64,000 nt of DNA from Mesaphorura yosii (lineage: Eukaryota; Arthropoda; Collembola; Poduromorpha; Tullbergiidae), in contig WIXG01000005.1 of the NCBI GenBank assembly GCA_009869945.1, positions 372,001 through 436,000 on the forward strand, read 5' to 3'. Below the pieces are notes generated by a model that had not been told where the DNA came from, did not search any database, and was given only the letters and a program-made list of their open reading frames with translations. Both the position numbers and the translations under genes were made by a program. Below are positions 12,401 to 23,229 of this stretch, in pieces. Each line of letters starts with the position of its first letter. Position 1 is the stretch's first letter.

Positions 12401-14362
12401 CTGTGGGTGAGTGTAACTTGCCGTTAGTCAGTTTAAACACTGACACAAAGATGTTTAATTCATTAGCTCATGATCTTGAACCTTCGTGGGATAAACTCTT
12501 TCGTTTCGTTCTTGCCATGTTTCTAGATGCTAAGAAGGCTAAGGCGGCTGCTAATGTGTTGGAAAAATACTTTCACCAGAAGACCTTGGCTGAGCTCAAA
12601 GAAAATTCTGATCTCATTTGCCATGCGTTGACAGACGAATTGGCGTTTCCACCGACCGCCCTAGCCAGGTAAGCGATTGGTTGAAGTTCTAATTTAGATA
12701 ACCTATTACCTATCAGTTAAAGTTGAATTATAATTCCGTAAAGACAAAAGTAAGAAGTTCGTCAATGAAAAACTCGTATCCAACTCATGAATCCCACTCT
12801 TATTTCAGGGCCATCGGAGTTGCTCTGTTGGATAAAGCACGAGGAAAAGGAAAAGTTGCAGAGACATTTGTAGACCGACTGGAAATGTTCATTCAATTCA
12901 TCGAAAATTCAAAGCTTGAACAGTTCAAGCAATTCACTGATGTTATTTTGCAAGATTTTGAGTATTCGGTTACTGCTGAGCAGAACTCTGTAAGTAATGC
13001 TATTCTACACAGTCAGGTTTAGCGCAGTACTAATTTGAATTCCTAATGCTTAATATTTTTCAGAGTGACATCATTTACAAAAGACTAGGAAAATATTATG
13101 GAAGGCTCCTGGATAAACGCACGGCAAGTGCGGGTGTTGGATCACAGAATGACCTTGCACTGGACATTATTCTACATTGTATGTACCAGCAACCTGACCG
13201 TGCGCTCGCATTCCTGCATGAATTGCTCTTGCAGCACTCGGACCCATTTAACATGCACAAGAACGAATTCAACCGTGGTAAGTCCAAAAATCACACCATT
13301 AAATGCTTCAGGTACGCATCTGTGGTATGTAAATATTTATGATTTATTGCAGAAAACTTCAAAAGAATTGTTCATTTTCAAATTATGCTATACGTAACCG
13401 AACGTGGAAAAAAGGGACAAGCGCAAGCATTAAGGCTTCTGAGGAATTTTACTAACCAGTCCCTTTGCCACCGGGACTTGTTTAAAAATGTTGACCACGA
13501 CGACTTTATCGAGCACATCTTCAAGCAATTGAAAGGTAAGACTCGTAGAGTCAATACGTGTCGGTGACGGCCGGATTGGAATAGAGCACAGAATTTCAAT
13601 TTTTAGAGCATGCTAATTTTCAAATTGCAGGACTAGAATCGGATACCCTTATCCAAAAGGCCTTCAAAGCCATTGGCATGTTTTTTAAGCATTTTGACGA
13701 CGGGATTTGGAATTGGATTCGGGTTGCCCAATCAAGGCTGGAAACCATATGGAATGAATATAATCGAGGTCAGGTTCACGCGGGCATTCTTGCTGGATTT
13801 CTACTCATGATAAGTATGTTCACGTTTTTGTTTTTTGCTTAGTCGATTTTGTGTCACCTTTCACTGCGAAAATGCTTTTTACAGGTGACATCGTTGGCAA
13901 TATGAAAAATGTTGGAAGTATCGCAGAATTACGAGAGACTGTTGCACAGATTGGATGCGATGACGAAGGTAATTAAATTACTTGTAATTTCTTGGATTCT
14001 TGGTATTTGCTACATAATGCCGAGTTAATTGTTCGTGTTTACATTACATTTACATTCTTGCTTTTCCAGAAGTTGCAGCTGCAGCGATGAAGTGTAGGGA
14101 GAAATTAGATGAGTTCAACTCGGCCAATCACTTGATTAATTTGAAGAGCGCAATGACTGAGAAGAAGGAGAAGAGAACGGGCCCTCTTCCTCCTGCAACT
14201 AAGAACAAGGGCCGTGGACGTGGCCGCGGAGGTAAAGGTAATGGGAAGCAGAAGGCACCGTTTCCGGCTCCGCCCGTGAGGACTGAATTGCCACCGATTG
14301 GACTTGCACAAGAGCGAAAGCAGCGTGCAAATCGTGGAAAACGATCCATTTTTTCACTTTAA
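9431..14362 (+). CDS. large coiled-coil and helical protein with basic RG-rich tail; possible ICE1-like
   Basis: Ten exons join in phase to 1261 residues: 9431-9958, 10034-10191, 10624-10783, 10867-12668, 12809-12989, 13064-13277, 13353-13535, 13631-13813, 13885-13968, 14070-14362. Order: a basic N-terminus (KKRAGG, RPNRRRSARG), an acidic region, a coiled coil at about residues 235-360, then about 450 disordered residues with acidic and basic blocks including NLS-like KKSRKRGRK. An all-helical C-terminal domain follows from about residue 830 (SWDKLFRFVLAMFLDAKKAK). The tail has GRGRGRGG. This plan (N-terminal coiled coil, long linker, C-terminal helical domain) resembles ICE1, subunit 1 of the little elongation complex that supports snRNA transcription, but I cannot confirm that from memory of the sequence. 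Nuclear location is an inference. Poly(A) signal at 14459-14464. Confidence 0.75.
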
Positions 14363-15043
14363 ACGTAAAGACAGATCGTTCATACGTTCCTACTTTAACA
14401 TACGATTAATTATGTTATTACCATTACAGACTATTGTAAGCCTTAGGAAAGAGTATGTAATAAATTAGAGGATCTATTCCTTGTTGAAGCTTTCGTCTTG
14501 CGTGAACGATTTATTGCATCGGATTCTGAATGAATATTGTGCGGGAAATTCAGTTGAATGAATTGGGCAAATAAGCAAAATCTGCATTTTATAAAGGGGA
14601 CTCGACTCTTGGAGGTCTCAATTGACTGTTCAATGCGTCAATGAATGTGTTCGGTTAACTGATTTTGGAAGTGTAAACAACAAACCTAAAACAGTACGTT
14701 GGTGGCCTTATTGTATTCACTGGACTGCAAAATGTAAACACGGGACAGGTACTTTTGCAAACTACAGTTGTATTGGTTTTAATAAGATATACTGTCGTGG
14801 ACAGAGGCATAATGTCAGTGTCGTTCCAATATTTAAGCACTAGAGACGATTGCTGCTGTTTCTGGAGTAAAATGCCTTACATCAGTCATCTGAATAAGCA
14901 ATCTGTTCGTCGTTCGTACATCTGTAATATTGGTATGTAGGTAAGTTCCTAAATTTTGTCTAGTGCTTTTGGGCGTTATAAAAGACAACGTATTGGCTTC
15001 ACACCTTGATTTCTGGATGCAGAAGAAGAAAATGACATCTTGA
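14363..15043. other. intergenic, 3' UTR and promoter
   Basis: Begins with the 3' untranslated region of the large upstream gene (AATAAA at 14459-14464) and ends with the leader of the LMBR1 gene. I see no further coding sequence. Confidence 0.4.
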
Positions 15044-17414
15044 ATGGATGGGATTTTCGGGACAAGTGCGGACAGCAAGGACAATTATTCATCAGATGAC
15101 GAGTTCAGTTGGGATTTGAGAGAAAAATTTCACAATACTGTCAGAGAAAATATTGTAAGTAAGCTTAGTAAACCATGGCTGGGGTAAGGTATGAAGGCAT
15201 TATCATAATATCCAAACACTGAATGCCTGATTTTAGATTTTTCTTCTCTTCTTCTTGACGCTATGCATAATCAGTTGGATGGTAATAAGTGCCTTTCTGC
15301 GGAAAAAGGAGAAGGACAGCAATCAGTTGTTTTCGGCGGCTGCTGATGACGATGAATCAATTGTCTACAGAATCTGGTAAGGACTGGTGCGATGACTTCA
15401 CACTCCTTCAGGGTCCTCCACCTTGAAGTAGCGTCTGATTGCTGGTTCGTTTTCTAGCTTCTGGATATGTGTGTTCGCGTTGGGAATTTCAATGGGAGCC
15501 ACATTGTTGCTACCAATTTCGGTGATTTCAAACGAAGTATTGCTCCTCTATCCGAACACGTACTATGTCCAGTGGTTGAACGGAATGCTGATTCAAGGAC
15601 TATGGAATCTTATTTTTCTATTCGCAAATATATCACTGTTCATTCTATTGCCGTTCGCTTACCTTTTCATCGAATCTGAAGGCTTTTCTGGGCAGAAAAA
15701 GGTATGTTTGCAAGACGAGATATAAACTTTTCCTTACGAAGACGAATGAAAAGCACTCCATTTGCAGGGTCTTGTTGCAAAATTCCAAGAAGCTGTGGTG
15801 GTTTTAGCTCTCGTCGGATTTAGTGTTTGGGGGATTGCATATATTCTAGCAGCGGTCTTGAGTCCTGACAGATTTGCGTTTGGTGGATTTCTGTCATTTA
15901 ATTTTGTTGTTCAGTTACCGTTTATATATTCCTGCATTTCGTTTTTGGGAGTCCTTCTCCTGTTAGGTAAGAAATTCTGACTCCCATTGGCATTTGGCAT
16001 GCTCTTGTACTGCGTACGCATGTGACAACCTCTGATTCTTTAGTTTGCACGCCTTTGGGGTTTGCACATCTGTTCACTGTCTTAAGCCAGCAGATGGTTG
16101 GGCCGCAATTTTTTCGAAATCTCGACGAAGAGTTTGAGACTGCGCATCTGGAACTGGAATCATTAAAGAATAAATACAAAAATCAACATGCGCGTGAAAA
16201 TCTTGCCGAAGAAATTTCGTCAAGTGCTGATGTCCGATTGTCTACACCACAACAGAGTAGAAATGGGACGCACAAGTCGAAATTTACAACACGGAGTCCA
16301 TCTCCACCAAAGCGATCGAATAATGTGGAATTCATGAGACGCTTCAACAACATGACGAAACTCCAACCACAAACACAGAGCAGTGCCGTGAACGATTCCG
16401 GTTCCCTCAAAATAAAGATTTCGGAAAAGGAGGCTGAGCTGCTTAGTCTAGGTAAAAGTTATTTCAGTTGCAGAGGCTGTAGAAATTTGAAGGTACTGAA
16501 TTGCCAAATTTTTAATCCTAGAAAATCTAAAGAAGACACCTGGATGGAAACGAAATCTGATGTATCCACTGGCTTTTGTGATTGTGCTGGTGTTGACTGC
16601 GCTTGCTGTGTTGATGGTCATCTTAAACACGCTGCAACTTCTTGTCGGATTTAAAGCACTTCAAATGTCAGCCGAGGTTCTCAATAACATCGAAAGTCTA
16701 AGCCTAGCAAAGTTGAGTTTATTTACGTTTTCATTCTGATTGTTTCTGTTTTTGCAGACGATATCTCTCGGACTGACGTCTATGTCCATGCTTGGAGTTT
16801 GGGGAGCAGGATTGGAAGTAATTCTCATATTCTACTTCATTTCAACCTCATTAATTGGATTGTACAATCTTCCCGGTGTGAGAAGGATTCGTCCGGTTGT
16901 ATCCGATTCTCCTACATCGCATATCATTTACAATTGTGGTCTTGTTCTCATCCTGAGCTCAGCTCTGCCACTGCTGGCAAGAATTCTTGGTACACAGCAC
17001 AACAATTTGAAGAAGCCACCATGCTTACACCATGCGCTAACTGTATTGTTGTCTTTATTTTCAAAAGGGATCTCAAACTTCGATTTATTGGGCCATTATG
17101 GGAAAATTGAATGGTTGGGTAACTTTTATTTAGTCCTGCTGTACAATATCGGATTTTCTGCCGCAGCGACAATGTCTTTAGTTACAAAATTCACTGCTGG
17201 TATCCGACAGGAGCTGCTAAAACGGTAAGAGACTTGCGTGTGGAATTATGTGTCATCAGAAGGCTGCCTTATTTACATGTTAAGCTTATGCACTTTCGAT
17301 AGATTTCGACTGTTCTTTGACATTCGTCCCGTGAGGAGTATCATGAACTTCTGGGAGAAGAACATAAAAGTTAAACCAAAAGTTGACATGCAAGCTATAA
17401 TAAAAGAAGACTGA
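15044..17414 (+). CDS. LMBR1: LMBR1/LMBR1L-family nine-helix membrane protein
   Basis: Nine exons (15044-15154, 15237-15376, 15458-15701, 15768-15966, 16044-16451, 16522-16676, 16758-16989, 17068-17224, 17303-17414) give about 585 residues. The match to limb region 1 protein is direct: N-terminal FHNTVREN, the ISNEVLLLYP-YYVQWLNG-LIQGLWNL block, FLESEGF equivalent IESEGFSGQKK, LPFIYSCIS, CTPLGFAHLFTV, then GAGLEVILIFY, SSALPLLARILG, FDLLGHYGKIEWLGNFYLVL and the C-terminal FTAGIRQEL. In this family the protein sits in the plasma or ER membrane; LMBR1L is a lipocalin receptor in mammals and fly Lilipod promotes BMP signalling. It is about 95 residues longer than human LMBR1, mostly a Ser/Thr-rich cytoplasmic loop in exon 5. 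The exon 6 donor (GAGGTTCTC, 16677) is the only in-phase choice I found and may be wrong. Poly(A) signal at 17542-17547. Confidence 0.92.
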
Positions 17415-18265
17415 GAGAGTGCGCCGACTAGCTTTAGGAATTTGTCCAGTTTTCAGAAACACGACACGATCTTTCTCAATTCATGTTATGCAATTAAGCA
17501 ATTATCTTTGTCTCAATGTTTTGTTATGTCTTCTCTACGCTAATAAAATGTTTTCATCCTTACACTTACGGGTCATGTTCACAAAAACATGAAAAATGAT
17601 ATCTTGCTCGCATCTCATGTTCATAATGCGATGAATTATGTTATGTTTACAACAATGCTCTACTCGCAATGTCACGATGACTTGCACAAAGAAATCTGCA
17701 CGCAGCAAAGAGAAACTCTCATAGAAAGTGGTCAGAGAGAAATCAATGCATGCTGAGCTCAGTTCAAAAGCTTGAGTGCCGGGTAGTCTTTTGAATATTT
17801 AACTTATACTTAACAAAACCGACGAAGAAAGTGAAAGGAACGAAGGTATTAGAATACCTTAATCTCTGACAGTGCAACGTGAGAAATTCTGATACGTGAG
17901 TGGCAGTTCTGTTAAAAGTGGTGATTCAGATAAGGCTGGATAATTGTGATTGTGAAGTTATCGACAACCGGAAATTAGCGAAAGCCGATATTTGAAAATA
18001 TATAAAAGATTTTCCACCAAGATAAGGTGAAAGTCGCAGGTCAGGTATGTAATGCTACCCTTTTCCGTGATATTCGGCCTGACTGCTCACATTTTGAAAT
18101 CTAGCTTGCAGTTTTCTGTGTGCCCCCGTTTCTTAAATTGAATTAAACCATTCGACTGTCTGCGTATCATCCCAGCTTTTACTTGCATGACATTTGACGT
18201 TTGATCTTACGTAGACCTGCATCCACGCTTCTCAGATTCCGAAATCACAGACCTGATCGGAAAAG
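17415..18265. other. intergenic; 3' UTR of LMBR1 and leader of next gene
   Basis: Starts with the LMBR1 3' untranslated region. A strong donor-like caggtatg near 18040 suggests a 5' non-coding exon of the isopeptidase gene ending there, but its limits are not proven. No coding frame of interest. Confidence 0.35.
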
Positions 18266-21200
18266 ATGGCCACACCGAACTCTGGCCCAGTGGTGCAAGG
18301 CGGAAGCGAGGTGCAACTGTACATTTATGATTTGAGCCGTGGTTTAGCAAATACTTTGTCCCAAGCCTTGTTGGGTAAGTCTGGTCAGATCCTTTAATGC
18401 TTAAATTGCGTTGTTATTTCGTTAACTATTCGTACTTCATTCTAAGATGCATTTCCCTTTGATGCTCCTACAACCTTCCTTCCAGCTCTAGTTTAATACT
18501 GGGACTGAAGTTATTTCATAGTGTACCGATTCGTTTGAATTTTATTTTGATTTTATGGTCATGAATGATACTAATATTTAACTAAGAAGTGACGACATCG
18601 TTCTACTTTAATTATAGTTGTGGGTGTTAATTAGTGCGTTGATGCAAACTACACCTGTCTCATTCTCTTTGCAGGACATTACATAGAAGGAATTTGGCAC
18701 ACGGCCATCGTTGTGTACGGACGAGAGCATTTTTATGGAGGGGCTGGTGAGGGTCTAGCATGCATATGGAAGAGGCAAGACTATTTTCGTAACACGTATT
18801 TATTTGTGTTTTAGGGATACAAATCTGTACACCGGTGAGTTAACTCTACCTCCCTGCAAATGCTAGCCGGTTGTTGACACAGACTGACTGCTCCAAAATC
18901 CTACTCACACGCTATCTTTCTAGTGATCTTTCTCGTGCTTCTTGCGATCTGTGTGTATCAAGCATCGAGATCGGATATGCGTTGCGTCTAAAAATAGAAT
19001 GTAAAATTTGAGATTGAAAGTCTTAAACTATATGGAGTATGCTGACATTCCTCCGTTGAATGGAAGACTTTACCGTACAAATTATGCATTTTCGAAATGT
19101 CTAGCAAGTTTTCACAACATGGACCTATCTCTTGAGAACTGTTGATTACTGTTTGCATCCGGCATCGATTCGTATTTTAGAAATTCCGTCTTGCTGGAAA
19201 GAACGCATCCATAAATTTTCTCTGCCCCGGAACACGCCTGACTTTTAATTGTCCTCTTAAAGGGAACCACAATCTTGGGAACACCCACGCGAATAATTCA
19301 ATTGGGGACGACTGAAATTCCCAGAGATATTTTCTTGGAACATTTAAGAGATCTTGCGCAGCATTCATATCGGGGGCAGCTCTACGACTTGTTCACTCAC
19401 AACTGCAACACTTTCACAAACGATCTGTCGCAATTCCTCGCGGGCGTTGGAATTCCAGACTTCATTTTAGACCTGCCACAGCGAGTACTGAGCACGTAAG
19501 ATTACATTTCTTACTGCCTTCTTTTTACCGTCCGCCATTCTGATGGTTCTAGTATTTATACTTTTACGGGCGTTCCATTTCAGGCCCTTAGGACCAATTT
19601 TACAGCAATTCGCTCAGCAACCTCTTTTACAACAGAACGGTGGTTTCGAGGACAATTTTTACTTCGACATGGCGGAAGGTCAAGACTCAGAGCCTCTGTT
19701 GAATTCTGACGAGGAACAACAAAGTGCACCACCCGAAGCGTCTGGCAAAAAGAGACGTGACGTTCTTGCCGAGGTAGAAGAAGTGGAGGAGCAGGAACGC
19801 AGGGAAAGAGAAGAGAAAAAGAAACAAAGAGAACCACCGATTGTCTTCCGGTAAATCATCCAACTTGTAGTTAATGTATTTTCGAGATCGGAATTGTGCC
19901 CTGTACACATAACAATATTGCAGGGATTTGGGAAATTCTGTCGATGAGCTGCTGGATGAGTTGGAAAAGTCGTTAGCTAATGTTGAGCTGAACGATGAAG
20001 AAATGAGATGTTTGCGGGAATTGCGAGAATATGCTTTGGGAGACGAAGGATCTTGGGTTCTTTCCGACGACTTCCTTGCCCTCATTGGTACGAAATTGTT
20101 TAGCTCTCTTGGCTTTGGAATTTCGGATTTAAAGAATTGCTTTGCAGGGCGAATATTGCTGGGAGGTGAGCCTGGAATTGGAGATGACAGCAGAGTGCAA
20201 TGTCTCAAAGTCTTAGCTTGGCTTTCGGTACGTTTCACTTTGAATGCTTTATGTATGTCAATTTCCAATTGTTCCGCAGTTCAGTTCATCTTTTATGTTT
20301 TGATTTCGTTTCAGGTCACAAAGGACGATGTTATCCTGGTTCTGCATCAAGACAGGAAAGACCACGTTCTAATGCGTTATGCCAGCAATGTGGATCAATT
20401 ATCTCCTCAGTGCCAAGAAGCTGTTGCTTTGTTATTGTGCAACCTCTTTGAGAATTTATCCACCTCCGAATGGCTACTGTAAGTTTGATGTTCCTTTCGT
20501 ACGACGGTACGACAAACTGAGCTTCTTGAAACTTTTGTTAATTTTAATGCAATAGATACATTTCGGAGTGGGAGAGCCCTGGGCGTGGCATCACCTCCAA
20601 TATCCGCGTGACAACGAAGGTTGGAGTTCACGCTCTGCTTTCGAAGGAATTTAAAGATATCGGTACGCTTTCTCAATTTTGAAAGTGGCTAACACATTTT
20701 TATTGTATCCGCCGGCTTCCTTTAATTTAACACAGGTTCAGCTCTTATTTACAATCTTGTATCAAAAGAGGTAAAAACTGCTGTAAGTCAAACATCTTTA
20801 CTTCCATAATTTCTCATCAATTTGGCATACAAGCACAACTAATTTCACCTGCAAAATGCTAAACACGCTTGCGACTTGATGCAATTTTCTTTCCGTTTTC
20901 GGGTGAGATAAAGTTCGGAAAGCTCTTCCGGGAATAAATGCAATTAATTGGAACGCACTCACTGCTTATCTGATATGACGTGGGGTTTCTAAGTAGAATT
21001 GAACAAGTGTTGTAGCTTTGTAGTTAGCTGTTTTACCTTTGAGATTTGAGTACTATTTTTCTCGGACCTTTCTTCATCTCCGCGCAATGTGCTATTGATG
21101 GGATCGTATGAGGAGTAAAGGCTGTTTAACATTGATTTGATTGAAGTGTAACTAATTCGAATATTCTCTCTGTATGTTTGTGCTCTCGTAAACAACGTAA

Positions 21201-21722
21201 AGCGTCTTGGAGAAACATCTTTAGTGAGGGCTTTCCTCCCTGCCAAAGCCAAATCGAAGGTCGGGGATTGGGAATTTGATCCCTCTCGGTTTTCAATTGA
21301 TATTTGCCGTTTCGTTCGCTTTTCGCGTGCTTCCAGTTTGCCATCAACTCGCGTCCAAATATTAGTCCTAATCGGACCAATTCCTTTGATTTCAGATTTT
21401 CGATGACGTGGCGGTCGAGGTGGCGCTCGCCTTGCTCCAGTTCTTTTCAGAAAAGCCTCCTGAAGCACTTAGCTGGAGGGGCCTGAAGTCACTTCTCCGA
21501 TGCTGTAATTTGGCGCGATCAGAAGTAAGCGTGAAGTTTAGTATTTCGATCTTTATTTCCTGTTCTCTAGTGATTGTAATCCAACCCGTCTATTATTGCT
21601 CTCAGGTGCCAGGCCTGATTAAAATGGTCGGCCCTCCTCCATCAGAACTCAAGGGATTAAGCGCAAGATGCGACGAGTTAATCGATCAACTCAACGCTAT
21701 TCTGGCAACTGTCTCGGGATAG
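18266..21722 (+). CDS. DESI1-like: desumoylating isopeptidase (PPPDE) fused to a PUL-like domain
   Basis: Twelve exons (18266-18374, 18675-18746, 18815-18834, 19263-19495, 19584-19850, 19924-20087, 20148-20227, 20315-20478, 20556-20662, 20736-20782, 21396-21524, 21606-21722) give 502 residues in one continuous phase. Residues 15-150 are a PPPDE cysteine-protease domain closest to DESI1: VQLYIYDLSRG, catalytic His45 in GIWHTAIVV and catalytic Cys115 in FTHNCNTFTND, then IPDFILDLP. A charged Glu/Arg/Lys-rich linker (about 200-240) follows, then about 260 helical residues that resemble a PUL domain (the Armadillo-like repeats of PLAA/Ufd3 that bind p97). DESI1 itself is about 168 residues, so this is a fusion or extended form. 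DESI enzymes remove SUMO; a PUL domain would suggest coupling to p97/Cdc48, which is inference. Exon 3 is only 20 bases. Poly(A) signal at 21806-21811. Confidence 0.88.
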
Positions 21723-23229
21723 CAATGTGGACAAGATTTGTGTCCGCGTCTAACTTTAATGCAACGCAATGCTTCAAGCAGCTATTGACTCAAAATTAAA
21801 GTAGCAATAAAACTAAAGGAGAAGCGAAAGAAGTTAGAAAAGGAAACAAGGAGAATGCACAATATTGAGATTTGAGATGCCAATGTTTCAGCTCGGGATT
21901 ATACCAATTTCAGAGATTTCAGGCCAAAAGAAGGCATTGATTTGTTTCGTGTTCTATTCAATTCTCAACGTTCCTCTTCCCGAAAACGATTCTAGTCTAA
22001 TCAATTCGATGTCAGAAAATTTGTACTTTGCAATAAGCTTTGATTTCTTATTCAGTTGTACTTGTGTGTATGATCTGTATTCTAATGATAATCAATCTCG
22101 ATATTCTCAATGAATAAAATCAGAGAAATTGCTGATTAATCGATTGGACCAAGATCACTGAAACTGAAATTATCTGCCGTGCTAAAAGATGCAGGTTGTA
22201 CGTCCAATTTATTCCACGTGTACGTGTATACCAAAATATCAAGAATGTATTGTTTATGTTTGAGTTAGAATGCGAGCAAGCATAAACCGCTCCGCTGTGT
22301 TGTCCATTCTGCTTCTGTTTGTGTGTGCAACTAAATTACGATCATTTTTTACGCAGTTACGACTCGATTTGTGAAAGCATGCCCAATGAGATAAGACGAT
22401 ACTGGCGATTGCTAGCTTTCCTATTTCTGGAATGCGAACGAGAGCTTGATTTCATGTGTCCAGATTCTGCATGACTCTGACTCGTCGAATATTTATTACA
22501 AAGCAGACAATCAAGCATCTTGATCAATGAACATGATCGGATGGTTAATTACGTAGTTAACTTAGCACCGGTGCTGTAATGAGACGGACGCGACAACCGC
22601 ACATAGCAAGTCACATGTTGCTGCTCGTGTATCACTACTGAGAGCCGAAAACGTGTCACCAACATAAAATATAGCATGTATGCAGGCAGGTTTTGCCAAC
22701 TGCGACTTAATATTCGTAAACGTAAAACTCGTGTGTGGAACTTGGTTTTGGTTTCATCATTTGTTTAGCGATGGAATCGTACTAAACTAACTACATACAT
22801 GTGCACACTACACTCCATTCGTTCTACGTTAATGGTCTCCAAGAGAAGTCTCACTTGCTGCTTCTCCAACTCCAAGCATAAGTGTTGTACCTACACATAC
22901 TAGTGAAACTAACAAGTTCCAAGTGCAGGCCGTGAGTACAAATGACTGCGTTGAGACTGCAGAGAGCACACTTTGTCTTTAGGTGAGCTTGGTGTCGTGT
23001 GTCTGTCTCTTTCGCAGCAGTAGATTATCGGGTAGAAATTAATTTCTGTTTACTTACTATCCCATTCGTCAGTTAATCAGTAATTACTAGAGCTCTCTCA
23101 GCCTTACACCATTCTACATCCTACGGTACCGTGGTCTTCAGGAAAATCAGCCAGCAGATTCCACAAAAGTACAAAGAATTCGCCTTTCAATTTGGTCAAT
23201 CAGTAACTTCGGTCTAAGCAGCATTCAAG
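21723..23229. other. intergenic; promoter and leader of 4E-BP
   Basis: The left part is the 3' untranslated region of the isopeptidase gene. The rest is the presumptive promoter and leader of 4E-BP, with a TGTTTAC word at 23047-23053, 177 bases before the start codon. No coding exon is supported. Confidence 0.4.

Noticed and set aside
20989-21468. 159-codon minus-strand frame
   Set aside because: It overlaps intron 10 and exon 11 of the isopeptidase-PUL gene on the opposite strand and shows no family resemblance or splice partner.
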